This document shows positions 26,231-36,756 of a DNA stretch of 64,000 nucleotides, piece by piece; the stretch's first letter is position 1; the number at the start of each line of letters is the position of its first letter. The stretch is from Rutidosis leptorrhynchoides (taxonomy: Eukaryota; Streptophyta; Magnoliopsida; Asterales; Asteraceae): the NCBI RefSeq assembly GCF_046630445.1, contig NC_092341.1, forward strand, positions 291,442,501-291,506,500, given 5' to 3'. The notes below the pieces were generated by a model. That model made no database searches, was not told the DNA's origin, and saw only the letters and a list, made by a program, of their open reading frames with translations. Made by a program: the position numbers and the translations under genes.

Positions 26231-26511
26231 ACCCTATAGGCCTTTATTTATAGTGGAAATCAAAGACTTAGATTTGCTCCCACTTCCGATGTGAGACAAT
26301 TGTCAAACCTTCTAGATCTTGCATCAAACAAGCTACTTTGAGATTCGATATCTCATTCACGTTTAATCTGTTTTGAACACACTTTAGTTCATTGTAACGC
26401 CCTCGTCAAGGACTACAAAACTCACTAAATGTTTATTATTAATTTATCTTATATTAATTATTGTCCAAAGTTAATGAAAACACACTTATTTTTTTACCAA
26501 CTTTTTCAACA
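26231..26511 (-). repeat. right (5') LTR-like repeat of the degenerate copia
   Basis: It matches 23231-23521 and ends TTCAACA at 26511. No primer binding site is recognisable on its inner side, so the inner boundary is approximate. Confidence 0.6.
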
Positions 26512-26748
26512 CAAATAATATTCTCTCTTCAAAATTCAAACATCAACCACAGCTAGCTTTATTATATGGCCACCATGCACGTATGTTTTAATCTTGAAAA
26601 CACCATATATATATACCTGCAATATATATTCAATATATAAAGTGCTACTCCATTATTTAATTTACGTATTAAGTACACGTTAATAAGTTCACTTTTAATC
26701 AATTATTAATATTAATTGTACAACAGAATAGTGTTATTAGTTAAAAGT

Positions 26749-26775
26749 TGACTATATATATATATATAGTATAGT
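26749..26775 (+). promoter_or_regulatory. candidate core promoter of the aspartic protease gene
   Basis: An AT-rich run of TATATA about 60-80 nt before the start codon is the only TATA-like sequence close to the gene. A TTGAC (W-box core) overlaps its left edge. Repetitive TATATA makes the exact TATA box ambiguous. Confidence 0.4.
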
Positions 26776-26829
26776 TTATATGTATATCATCAGCTATATC
26801 GCGTTTGCCATCGAAAACAGAAAGGCATA

Positions 26830-28332
26830 ATGATGACAGCCGCCATACTAACCGCAGTAGTTATTATGCTTATCTTACCGCCACTCGCCACCATCACCTC
26901 TGCCGCAACAGCATCATCACCATCACCATCATCGTTGTTGCATCCATCTCATCAACTACTTGATGTCCATGAAATCATGCAGAGTATCAAATCAGCTTCT
27001 TATGTACCCCAAACAAAACTTTTTGACCATAAAATGTTAGAATCCGATGAGGCTAACGACGGAAAGAAATGGAAGCTCAACCTTGTACATCGGGACAAGC
27101 TGTCGGAGCACCATGGTGGCCATCGGAAGCGTGTGGAGTCTCGGTTGAAGAGGGATGTAAAAAGAGTGGCTTTTTTAAATAGTCGAATAGGTGGTAATCA
27201 CACTACCGGTGGTGGTGGTGACGGTGGGCGGTTTGAGGTGGAGGATTTTGGTTCGGATGTGGTTTCCGGCATGCAACAAGGGAGTGGAGAGTATTTTGTT
27301 AGAATTGGGGTTGGTACTCCGTCACGGAGTCAAGACATGGTGGTTGATTCCGGGAGTGACGTTGTGTGGATCCAATGCTTGCCATGCAAGCAATGCTACC
27401 AACAGTCCGACCCGATTTTTGACCCGACTAGTTCCGATTCTTTTGTGTCTGTGTCATGTGGATCAACAATTTGCGAACATGCAGAGACTGCAGGTGGCTG
27501 TCGTGGTCATGGTGGTGGTCGATGGTGTCAATACAAGGTTTCGTATGGTGACGGATCCTTCACTAAAGGAACTTTGGCCCTTGAGACGCTAACTTTTGGT
27601 AATACCATCATCCGAAATGTTGCCATTGGATGTGGTCATAGAAACCAAGGGTTGTTTGTTGGAGCCGCCGGCTTACTTGGAATTGGTGGTGGCTCAATAT
27701 CGCTAGTGAGTCAACTCGGTGGTGAAGTCGGGGGTGCGTTTAGTTATTGTCTTGTTAGTCGTGGAAATGATTCTCCAGGCTCCTTGGAATTCGGGAGAGA
27801 ATCTCTCCCGTCAGATAATGTAGTTTGGGTTCCACTTCTACGGAACCCGAAAGCCCCTAGTTTTTACTATGTTGGGCTTTCGGGCCTCGGTGTGGGAGGG
27901 GTTCAGGTCAGCATACCTGAACCCATTTTCAAGTTAAGTGATATGGGCCATGGAGGAGTTGTGATGGATACTGGGACAGCTGTCACCAGACTCCCAACTG
28001 TCGCATATACCACCTTTCGTGACGCTTTCGTCGCTCAGACGACTTCCCTACCTCGTGCAGAACCAGTTTCTATATTCGACACATGCTACAACCTAAACGG
28101 TTTTGTCACCGTTCGAGTCCCCACTGTTTCATTCATCTTCTCGGGAGGACCAGCCTTGACACTTCCTGCCAACAACTTTCTAATTCCAGTGGACGACATG
28201 GGAACATTTTGCTTTGCTTTCGCCCCAACATCGTCAGGACTTTCGATTATTGGAAATATTCAACAAGAAGGAATCCAAATTTCTTTTGATTCTGCTAACG
28301 GAGTTGTGGGATTCGGTCCCAATCTTTGCTGA
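26830..28332 (+). CDS. ASPG2: aspartic protease of the ASPG2 type, single exon
   Basis: The 500-residue protein starts with a hydrophobic signal peptide (about residues 1-25), followed by a prosegment and a pepsin-like (A1) domain from about residue 150 (GSGEYFVRIGVGTP). The catalytic aspartates are D173 in DSGSD and D380 in MDTGT, and the nepenthesin-type Cys-rich insert (CLPCKQCYQQSDPIFDP) follows the first. The C-terminal half contains GCGHRNQG, GAAGLLGIGGG, FSYCLVSRG, APSFYYVGL, IFDTCYNL, GLSIIGNIQQEG and ends GVVGFGPNLC. This order closely fits Arabidopsis ASPG2 (ASPARTIC PROTEASE IN GUARD CELL 2), a secreted or membrane-associated protease; the match is from memory. The gene lacks introns, as expected for this group, and has no damage. 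A copia remnant ends 318 bp upstream. Confidence 0.9.
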   Translation: MMTAAILTAVVIMLILPPLATITSAATASSPSPSSLLHPSHQLLDVHEIMQSIKSASYVPQTKLFDHKMLESDEANDGKKWKLNLVHRDKLSEHHGGHRKRVESRLKRDVKRVAFLNSRIGGNHTTGGGGDGGRFEVEDFGSDVVSGMQQGSGEYFVRIGVGTPSRSQDMVVDSGSDVVWIQCLPCKQCYQQSDPIFDPTSSDSFVSVSCGSTICEHAETAGGCRGHGGGRWCQYKVSYGDGSFTKGTLALETLTFGNTIIRNVAIGCGHRNQGLFVGAAGLLGIGGGSISLVSQLGGEVGGAFSYCLVSRGNDSPGSLEFGRESLPSDNVVWVPLLRNPKAPSFYYVGLSGLGVGGVQVSIPEPIFKLSDMGHGGVVMDTGTAVTRLPTVAYTTFRDAFVAQTTSLPRAEPVSIFDTCYNLNGFVTVRVPTVSFIFSGGPALTLPANNFLIPVDDMGTFCFAFAPTSSGLSIIGNIQQEGIQISFDSANGVVGFGPNLC

Positions 28333-30079
28333 TCACTTGAAACCGATACATCCCAAATCGTGTATATATGTTTCTGTCATTATAAGCCTATATTGCGATA
28401 ATTATCTGGTCGCCTAGTATTCAACACCCATGTACGAATCAATCATAATCGGGTTATATTGCTTATTGTATGCATACATATATAATTAAATAGTAGCCGT
28501 ATTTTCCTATTAAAGTCGTTAATCATGTTGATGCTTTTAGTCTAATAATCATAATCATTATATGCATATAAATATAAATTTTTGTGGTACAAAATAGCAT
28601 GTTTCATTAATTACTCGTAATTTATAGGGCCCTTTTTTTTATGACAAATAAAGATAACATGGAAACAAATCATTTTCATCAAAAGATGAAAAAGACTAAC
28701 AAAGATACAAACGAAATAAAAATGTTGCAAGGCTCGAAAGCAGTAAACGTACCGTAACACTAATAAATGAGCAAAAGCTAACTAAGCTCGAACATTAAGC
28801 AAACCGTATCGCAAACCCGATCCCGGATTAACAAATTCAAGAAAACAAAATCAAGAAAACAAAATCCAACACAATATGCCCAATACTAATAAAAAGATTA
28901 CAAACAACATAAGAACAAGACAAAAAACCGAACACGGACTACTTGACCACTCTGTCCACCTTCAATCGATTAAATAACTTGCCCTTCTAATTTTAATCTC
29001 ATAAGATGAAACCTTCGTCGAAAAACTACCACTTCTAATGTCTGACACGCGAGTTCGGAGCTCACCTTCCTTCTCAAGACCCTAAAAAGAACCAACGTTC
29101 CGATCCGCTTCAACAACACAAACATCATCCGGGGTTGCCAACACTTCAAAATCCGATCTACAACCCGTTGTACCCAGACCACTATCCACCAATCCTTGAT
29201 CATAAATCTCTTGTTTATCATCCGGATGGTCTACTTCCTCTTGTCCCGAATTACAAACGAAACCTTATCCTTTTTTGCTTTGCGTTTATCTTTTTTATCT
29301 CGAGATTCCAACATACACTTTTTGACACTTTGAACACCAAAAGAAATAGGAGCAACCTCAAAAAGTGGTACCACCTCATGATGTTGGGCCTCAATATGTT
29401 AAATACACGGTTCAACCTCATTCAAAATAGAGAATTCAAAAATTGTATCAACCAAAACACCACCCATTTGAAATATAGAATATGAAACCTTATTAATCTC
29501 AAATTTTTCAATATATAATAGATTTTTCAATATTTTTAAAAGTATAGCAAATAATTTTTTTTTATTTTTTATTTTTTTGCAATTTTAAGTTTTTTTCCCT
29601 ACTTGGACCTATAGAAAAAAATAAATAAAATGAGTGTTATTTAAATTTTGGGTCACTTTGAAATTTTATGCTTATGTTTGATTGCACATCTTGCATACTT
29701 TTAACGACGTCTATGATGCGAAATTTTGAGTGTTCGTACTTTGACACTTTGTATATTAACTACAATCACTGTACTAATAATTTTAAATATTTCAGATATA
29801 CGTTAATTATGAACCGATTATAAACCCAAAATTTTTATGTGCATGTTAAGTTTTTTACTGTACATTATAAGATACGTATTTGATGGCGTCAAAGTATTAT
29901 TGCTTGTAGCCCAAGAGAAAAAAAAAAAAAAGATGAAATTGAAAACGAGTTATCAAACTTGACTTTTCTACTTAACTCATAATATGCTTACCAATTCTGT
30001 CTGACTATTTGGACTTTAGAAAGAAAGAAAAAAAGGCAAAATTGAAAGCATCAACGTGTTCGCCAAGTTCAAATTATCC
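28333..30079. other. non-coding spacer after the protease gene
   Basis: AT-rich DNA with no convincing gene. The part 28630-29230 is less AT-rich and may be an old transposon fragment, but no protein motif or terminal repeat supports that. Confidence 0.4.
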
Positions 30080-30087
30080 TATAAATA
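30080..30087 (+). promoter_or_regulatory. TATA box of small gene 1
   Basis: TATAAATA lies 78 nt before the ATG at 30165. Transcription should begin about 30 nt downstream, which fits that ATG and excludes the open frame that extends upstream of it. Confidence 0.65.
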
Positions 30088-30164
30088 CTCACCCGAACAC
30101 AATTTTTCATAAATCACAAATAATTTTTAATTCATTGCTTTCATTCTTATTTCGTTACCAAAAT

Positions 30165-30398
30165 ATGTCAATTGCCAGTTCTGCCCTTGCTGAAGCTTAT
30201 GTGATGAAAAAACTTCATCAACAGAAGATGATGAAAACAACCTTCGATGCACATGGTACAACCAAACTTACAACACCTTACAACAATGATCATGCTTCAT
30301 CGGCAATTAGTTGCTTCCCATTTCTGTTCAAGAAAATTCATCCCACAACAACGTCGTCCTCAATGGTGTCTAAATCTTCTACTCCTCATAACCTATAG
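30165..30398 (+). CDS. small protein 1 (77 residues), unknown function
   Basis: The protein starts MSIASSALAEAYVMKKLHQQ and ends SSTPHNL. It has no signal peptide and no clear membrane segment. The first third looks like an amphipathic helix (LAEAYVMKKLHQQKM), and a Ser/Cys/Phe patch (SCFPFLFKK) lies at residues 49-57. Although the frame is open further upstream, the TATA box inside that extension and the match with small protein 2 both point to this ATG. The match to small protein 2 (34151-34381) is position-by-position without gaps at LAE (8-10), YV (12-13), KLH (16-18) and SC (49-50). The two genes appear to be tandem duplicates. I do not recognise the family. Confidence 0.7.
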   Translation: MSIASSALAEAYVMKKLHQQKMMKTTFDAHGTTKLTTPYNNDHASSAISCFPFLFKKIHPTTTSSSMVSKSSTPHNL

Positions 30399-30513
30399 CT
30401 AAAAAAACATAACGCCTCATTAAACGGAGAATATAAATGAGTGATATAGTACCAATGAAGATCAATTATCCGTGCCATCGTTAGAGTCAAGGCCATTCTG
30501 TCGGGTCAAATGT

Positions 30514-30535
30514 AAAAAAAAAAAAAAAAAAAAAA
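30514..30535 (+). repeat. poly(A) run of 22
   Basis: An uninterrupted run of 22 A about 115 bp after the stop of small gene 1. It could be the tail of an inserted retrosequence or simple slippage; no target duplication was seen. Confidence 0.8.
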
Positions 30536-30639
30536 TCTTATTGATAATTGTAATTTGTTGTAATACAGACTAATGTTTATTTATTCATATTTTTTATTAT
30601 TATCTACTAGTTTTGTAATATGATTATATATAATATAAA

Positions 30640-31130
30640 TGTAGTTATCAAAATAATGTCCATAATTAACGGTGTCAATAATATTGTAAGAGACACATTG
30701 AATGACATTGCTCCTTCGTTTTCGGTCTCATCTCTTGAGTTGAGCCAGACGACGATCTCCCCATCGAAGAATTGATTTTTGAGCCAGGTGATGTGACTGG
30801 TTTTGCGGTTGGGGCTCTTTTGACGACGCGTTGTTGTGGCAACAAGTGTTCTGACTGAGGGCGGATATTGCAGTCTTCGACGTTCTTCCAATGGCTAGTT
30901 GTGTTCGATGACATTGGTTTGGTCATATTTAGCTTGCCTTGTTAGCTTTAGGTTAACTATATTTGGGAATAGATTTTATTCGGTTAGCTTTTTTGTTAGT
31001 TTTCTCGTATGTTGCGAGTGTTGACTACGGTTAGATTTTATTCACTGTTATATCGATTTATGTCTTGTTAAGCTTCGGATCTATTTATTTATATTATTGT
31101 TTCTTCAGCAAAAATAAAATGGTGTCACTC
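30640..31130 (+). other. possible LINE-type 3' fragment
   Basis: The segment has higher GC than its surroundings, no open frame on the plus strand, a T-rich stretch, and ends TTCAGCAAAAATAAAA, a style of ending common in plant LINEs. No coding domain is readable, so this is weak. Confidence 0.25.
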
Positions 31131-31337
31131 ACGTTTGCAAAATTTATTCCAGGTAACAGAAGAATAATATGGAATAAGTGATCAAGATGATTTAAGAAGC
31201 CCAAACTATAAACTACGCTACTACTTCCATAGACACAATTATATCTGTAAAAATAACTCAATCATTTATTACTAGAACCAAAAGTAAACAATTTTTTGGC
31301 CAAAAAAGGAAGAAATTATATAACCACTTAAAGGATT

Positions 31338-31993
31338 TATCAAAAGAAATGGACAAATAGCCCAAACGATTAATATAAGTGTCCAAAATTACCAATCAAT
31401 CAAGGTAATATAACTTCTAAACAGATCATATAGTTTAGTTCATTCCCATAAAGGATTATTATATTAAAAAGTGTGAAATTGATTAATATTTTTCAACTTA
31501 TAACGATCGTTAGTCAAATTTCGTTAACTACTCAAATTGTGTCAAATTTCGTTACACGGTTGGTCCCTGGAATAAAAAAATATTGAAAATTCAAAAAACG
31601 GTATAATAAAAAATTTGAAATTAATAAAAAATAATTAAAAATAATAATCATAATCATAATAACAAAATAAAAAACAATAATAAAAAGTAAAAATTAATAA
31701 AACAATAATAAAAAATAAAAACAAAAAGTTAAAAAAGACACTGAAATGACCATTTTTTTTATTATTTATAGGTTTTTATAATTTCAAGGACACACCGTGT
31801 AACGAAATTTGATCACTTAACGAAAATAATAGTTGATAAGTTGGATAACATTACCTCACATTTTTGAAATTATAATCCTTTTTGAGAATGAATTAAAATA
31901 TACGACCCATTTAAAAAATTAGGAAATTTATATTCCTATAATTAGTAATTTTGGGTACTTATGTTACCCTTTTGGGTCATTCGCTCAAAAGGA
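31338..31993. mobile_element. large foldback element (MULE-like MITE)
   Basis: Two arms of roughly 230 bp are inverted relative to each other. Matching words include CCAAAATTAC with GTAATTTTGG, TTCATTC with GAATGAA, GGATTAT with ATAATCC, CAAATTTCGTTACACGG with CCGTGTAACGAAATTTG. The centre (about 31570-31770) is A-rich and imperfectly repetitive. Long inverted arms and no coding capacity suggest a Mutator-like MITE, but I could not fix the ends or a target duplication. Confidence 0.65.
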
Positions 31994-32686
31994 ATCCCAC
32001 CAAAACATATAAAGAACGTTAAACTACCGAGCTTTACTATTACGTCAACCTAATAAAAGATAAGTACGTAATTAAAGATAACAACAAAAGACGACAAGAA
32101 GGCTAAAATAACACCACAACACAATCAATAGGGCACCCAAATCACCGAAAGTGTCATTTATCATTTACAATCACTCTTCTCAATCAACACGATTGAGAAT
32201 CAACAACTAAACAAGTCTATTACAAAACTATTAATCTCATCTCATTCCTTATATAGAGAATGAGATAACCATGATGTAACCCTAAGCATCTCAATGTTGA
32301 CACCAGCAACCCCACTTCTTCATAAAACAGCTACAAGAACCTCCAACCATCTTCAATCTACAAGCAAACTCTTCAACTTGTCTTAAATTACAAAACCTGC
32401 ACAAACTTCTAGACTAACCATAAATAAACCAATACATTTTAGAAACAAAACTTAAGCTTTTTAAAGGTACTTTTAAAAAGTCCAAACTTTTCTCACACAT
32501 TATCACTCATTCTTATATATTTTCAGACATTCTCTCGATATTTATCTTTAATATTTTCATATTTTAAAATGAATATGAACGATATCATATCGAGGAAATT
32601 CGAGAAATCGTGTTTGTATACGATCAAATTCAAGCACCCAACACACTCGACATGATCGATAACTTGATAGATAAGAAGATTGAAAT

Positions 32687-32771
32687 TTACATACCAAGAG
32701 CACCTTGTAGATTTATATAAAGGGATCGTCATTGTAGTAACTTACATACCAAGAGCACCTTGTAGATTTAT
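32687..32771. repeat. direct repeat, two copies of about 30 bp
   Basis: The words TTACATACCAAGAGCACC plus TTGTAGATTTAT occur at 32687-32716 and again at 32742-32771, 55 bp apart, in otherwise featureless DNA. Confidence 0.85.
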
Positions 32772-33348
32772 CCGTATGAGCCAAGGTATAATTAAGTATT
32801 ATTAAGTACCATTACTCGATTATTTTAGTTATTTTCATCAAAAGCGTGATGCTACTTGATTTGTTTGGCTATAAGAAATTTCAAAAATGTGCATAAGCTA
32901 TACGACAAATAGTGTATGGTACGTCTGTCGGTTTTTAGACGAATATCTACACATGAGTCAACAAATTCGATATGAATGCAAGTGGGACCTTCCAACATTT
33001 TCTAAAATTCAATCAAACAAGACGAAAACAAGACGAAGACGGAGATTAGTTTTATAATTTATATGTTTGCATAATTTATTTTATTGTAAATTTATGTAAT
33101 GTTCTTTTAGTTTTAATGAAATATTTTATTTTAGATTAATGTTATTTGATTTTAATGAAACTAATTCTATATTAAAGTGGGATTCAATGTGATAGAGAGG
33201 AAAAATGTCAAAGATAACATTGAATCTGTTATTCTCATAACAAGAAAATGGTAGTATCATTAATGTAATAGTCTTTAATGGAAAATCATGTCATGAATCA
33301 TGAATAAGAATGATATGAGGGGAGGAAGTTAGTAATTATACTCCTTAG

Positions 33349-33803
33349 CAGTGTTGTAAAAATCGGCCGACTTGACCGACGGGTCGGCCGATGCGTCATT
33401 TTTTTGGGTTCCCCAAAAGACGGTTAGAGCTAAAAGTTCGGTCAAAGTCTGTTAAAGACGGTCAAAAATGGTCAAAGTCAGTCAAATTTTCGTCATGATC
33501 TGATATATTTTAAAATTAGGGTTGTTTTCATTTTTCGGTCCACTCTTTTCTTTGTGTCCTTACTGATTATGTACTCTGTAACATTAATTGAGTTTGAAGT
33601 TTGATTGTTTTTAAATTCGAGTTCTTATTTAAGAAATTTATGGTACATAATCAATTATTTTATATATATATATATAAGAAATTATTAATAAAGTCAACGT
33701 TGGTCAACGACCAAGGCGTCCCCGACTCGTCCCCCGACTAGGCCGACGCGTCCTTTTTAGGTCTCGACCGATGCGTCGCCGACTCGCGACTTTTACAACC
33801 TTG
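33349..33803. mobile_element. hAT-type MITE with 8-bp target duplication
   Basis: The element begins CAGTGTTGTAAAA and ends TTTTACAACCTTG, giving imperfect terminal inverted repeats. It is flanked by the perfect 8-bp duplication CTCCTTAG (33341-33348 and 33804-33811). Subterminal regions are rich in CGGCCGAC-like and GACTCGTCC-like words. CA...TG ends and 8-bp duplications are typical of hAT elements. No transposase is present. Confidence 0.88.
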
Positions 33804-34084
33804 CTCCTTAGTAACCTCCTCCTTACATTTGATTAATAAATCACTAAACACACATATATTTATATCTCTATTATTGGTATTTTGGACCATAAAAGAAAGA
33901 AGATCAATTTGAATATATAATTATAGTCAATATTCCTGACTAAAGTCCAAAAATGAGCAATTAAGAAGGTCGCTACATTACAATATCAATCCCCTTGTTC
34001 CCCAAGGCAAAAGGTTCCGATTTTAGCCACCAAGAAAATTGCTTGTTGTCCAATTGCCTCGGTACTTTATTAACTGGTGGAGAT

Positions 34085-34091
34085 TATAAAT
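34085..34091 (+). promoter_or_regulatory. TATA box of small gene 2
   Basis: TATAAAT lies 66 nt before the ATG at 34151, a layout close to that of small gene 1. Confidence 0.55.
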
Positions 34092-34150
34092 TCCAAGTAC
34101 TTGTAATTTGCAATTAGTTTTTTCTTTCTATTTCCACTTAGAGTAAGTCC

Positions 34151-34381
34151 ATGGCCATGGCAGGTCACACTTTGGCTGAAATTTACGTATTAGGAAAGCT
34201 TCATAAGAAAAAAGTAACAGAAACAGAAAATGATAGAGATGAGAAACGAATAATTTATGACGATGAAGAAGAAAAGCTCTCCCCGTCCTACTGTAGTTGT
34301 TGGATATTCAAGCAAACTCGTACGGCTAACGTCTCTCATTCAAAACAAAGTGGTGTGACGATAAACAAAAACAAGAAATAA
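34151..34381 (+). CDS. small protein 2 (76 residues), unknown function
   Basis: The protein begins MAMAGHTLAEIYVLGKLHKK and ends INKNKK. The start helix (LAEIYVLGKLHKKKV) is followed by a charged, acidic stretch (residues 24-42) and the patch SCWIFK at 49-54. It shares length, start helix and the SC position with small protein 1, 3.75 kb upstream on the same strand, although the middles differ. No signal peptide or membrane segment is visible. A tandem duplication followed by divergence explains the pair; function is unknown. Confidence 0.72.
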   Translation: MAMAGHTLAEIYVLGKLHKKKVTETENDRDEKRIIYDDEEEKLSPSYCSCWIFKQTRTANVSHSKQSGVTINKNKK

Positions 34382-34727
34382 AGAGTTGTGTAAATGTACA
34401 TGTAACAGGACTGTAACGTATGTATAATTAATGGATGTATTATGTATTTCTTTTTTTTTTTTTTTTTTTGTTTGAATAAGTTACGTTTATGTCGGTATGT
34501 GCTACTACAGAGATTGTATTTATAGTATAAATTAAAACTTCTTGTTTTGCTCAAAGGGTGTGAATGTCATTTCCAATATATCTCGTATGTATCGGGTCAA
34601 TGATTCGTCCCAGTTCGATCAGCTCCCAAGCCTAATCAGTTAATGTGTTTAAGCTCAAATATTGAAAGTGATATGATATAACTGACATGACTGATTAGTC
34701 ATTAATCATAATACAAATGATTATGAG

Positions 34728-34755
34728 TATATATATATATATATATATATATACC
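34728..34755. repeat. (AT)n microsatellite
   Basis: About 28 bp of AT dinucleotide repeat downstream of small gene 2. Confidence 0.9.
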
Positions 34756-35238
34756 ATATCTGTATCTAACAACACATAATGTTTGAGCCCCGTCAATAAT
34801 AGGTCTGGATATTATATTCTACTAAATATAAATGTGATCACCATTACTAATTTACTATGGATAGATCTGTTTGGAAATGGAGCTCATTTAACAGGAAGAG
34901 TATGTGATGAGTTAAATGAATTAATTACATCATTTGAGATGCCTGATCATATCCACGATTCATCGAAATGATATCTCGACAACAGTGGTAAATTTCATAC
35001 CAAATCCCTTGTGTCAAAGATAGAAAATAAGTTGCTTCCTACTTCTTTTCGCAATTTAGAAACATGCCGAAATCAACTGATTCCTCAAAAAGTGATAATT
35101 TTCATCTGGAATTCTAGAAAGAATAGGCTTGCAACTCGGAGCGAATTGGATAAACAGTGCATTGATCTAAATTCCACTCTTTGTCCTCGATGTAAAGATG
35201 AAATCGAGACACGGTCTCATATGATGTTCGAGTGCAAG

Positions 35239-35548
35239 CAGGGGCGGACCTATGTAGGGGCAAAGGGGGCGCCCGCCCCCAGTGGATTCGCAATTTTTTG
35301 TGCAAATTTTTTTGGTTTTTCGATTTTGCCTCTGGTGGAATTTTTTTTTCTTGCCCCAAACCCTTCGTATATTGTCTCAAAACATTCATATTTTGCCCCA
35401 AAATCTTCGTATTTTGTCCAAAAATCTTCAAATTTTGCTTAAAAAAACTGTATATTTTGCCCCAAAACCTCCATGTTTTGCGCAAAAAAAAATCCCTACA
35501 TTTTAAAAAAAAAATATTGCCCGGTGAAAATTTCTGAGTCCGCCACTG
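35239..35548. mobile_element. hAT-type MITE inside the LINE fragment
   Basis: The element begins CAGGGGCGGACCTA and ends GAGTCCGCCACTG, so CAGGGGCGGA faces CAGTGGCGGA as terminal inverted repeats. Flanks are AGTGCAAG (35231-35238) and AGTACAAG (35549-35556), an 8-bp target duplication with one mismatch. The interior is a T-rich array of TTTTGCCCCAAAA-like words. It splits the LINE zinc motif. Confidence 0.85.
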
Positions 35549-35585
35549 AGTACAAGTATGCAAAGGAAATATGGTCAAGAATTTA

Positions 35586-35645
35586 TACAAGGTGGAATAT
35601 AAACCCTCATGCTCATACAAGGTGGAATATAAACCCTCATGCTCA
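35586..35645 (+). repeat. 30-bp tandem duplication in the LINE fragment
   Basis: Two adjacent exact copies of a 30-bp unit beginning TACAAGGTGGAATATAAACC keep the reading frame and duplicate ten residues. Confidence 0.9.
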
Positions 35646-36002
35646 TACAAATGCAAATGGTTATTTTGATGGATTAAATTCTTCGACATATTCACCTATT
35701 GAAAGAAGCATATGGCAAGCGGTACAATGGATCACAGGGTACACAATATGGAAAATAAGGAATGAGAATTTTTTTCAGAAAAAAGATTGGTCCACTCCTA
35801 TGGTGGTTACCGAGATTCAACTAAAAAGTTTTGAGTGGATATCTAATCGACTAAATCCCGGTACAATCAATTGGCAACAATGGCTGGCCTCTCCTGATGG
35901 CAGTTGTTCGGGTGCAAGACCAAGAGCAGGAATTGGTTAATGTATGCTTGTGTTCTGTTATTTCCTGATTAATCGTGTTGTATATATAGCTTTCGAGTCT
36001 AA

Positions 36003-36400
36003 GGGTGCGTTTGTTTACCTCTTAATGGAATGGTTGCACTAAATACTGAATCATTCCGCATGTAGTGCGTTTGTTTCTGACCTCTGAATGACAAACAGTG
36101 TTGAATAGTTCAGCATTCAGTGTTGAACCATTCAGAGCTGAAAATCTCTCTTAACCATTAAGCACCTAATTTATGTAATATGCTCTTCATAATTTATCAA
36201 GAACATACATAAACAACTATATTGTAGTTTTTATTCATATCAAAGGTTAATATGTTAATTTTACATCATTCACATTATTCGTTTAAAATGATTGTCAAAC
36301 AGGTTATTTTTAATTCGGAAACGACTTCATTCAGAACCTTTGAATCGTTCAGATTATGAACCATTTAACGTTAAATCATTCAGTTTTATTAAACGCACCC
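36003..36400. mobile_element. TIR element (MITE), superfamily unclear
   Basis: GGGTGCGTTTGTTT at the left faces AAACGCACCC at the right; inner words such as TGAATCATTC and GAATCGTTC also recur in inverted sense. It is 398 bp and non-coding. No clean target duplication was found. Confidence 0.65.
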
Positions 36401-36756
36401 AAAAACTTACCATCTTCCACTGATGCTTGACTATTCAATCCATGTAGATATCATATATTTATATATAAAATCCTCACTTGCTTTTCAGGAAAAAAAGGCA
36501 ATCTTGAATATACAAAATGATTTAGGTACTCGTAACTAATAAAATAAATAAGTTATATATTTAAGGTTTGTTTGGTAAAACTAATTTTCTAGCTATAGGT
36601 TTAAGCTCATAGTTAGAAGATATAAGGTTATAATTCGACATTATATTAAAAACATATAGAACTTGTGGAAATTGGTCAATATATCTTCATTTTCGGAAGT
36701 CTTTAACAATGTGCCCTCAAAAAATCAAAATAGTAAGATACGCCCCCTGTCCACGC

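Larger units (their letters stand above)
23231..26511 (-). mobile_element. degenerate Ty1/copia element with deleted core
   Basis: Two similar segments of about 280 bp (23231-23521 and 26231-26511) flank minus-strand fragments of copia RNase H and integrase. Right of the left segment the plus strand reads ATCCCCTA, so on the sense strand a short purine tract precedes TGTTGGAAAA, the expected layout for a polypurine tract and 3' LTR. Most of reverse transcriptase and all recognisable gag are gone. It ends 318 bp before the start codon of the aspartic protease gene. Confidence 0.7.
35005..35940 (+). pseudogene. LINE reverse-transcriptase C-terminal (zf-RVT) fragment
   Basis: The reading starts SKIENKLLPTSFRNLE and contains VIIFIWNSRKNRLATRSELDK, CPRCKDEIETRSHMMFECK, typical of the zinc-binding tail of plant non-LTR reverse transcriptases. 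It resumes after a MITE (35239-35548) with YKYAKEIWSRIYTRW and continues to a stop at 35938-35940. The upstream reverse transcriptase core is missing. A 30-bp tandem duplication (35586-35645) adds ten residues. It is a dead fragment. Confidence 0.7.

Noticed and set aside
28970..29485. Frames on both strands downstream of the protease gene
   Set aside because: No motif or composition typical of protein is seen, and both strands are open over the same DNA.
30009..30164. N-terminal extension of small protein 1 to 129 residues
   Set aside because: It has no ATG at its start (TTG), it contains the TATA box, and it does not match small protein 2.
30607..30926. Minus-strand frames of 83-94 residues after small gene 1
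   Set aside because: Two frames overlap in the same DNA, no domain is recognised, and they may be part of a LINE-like fragment.
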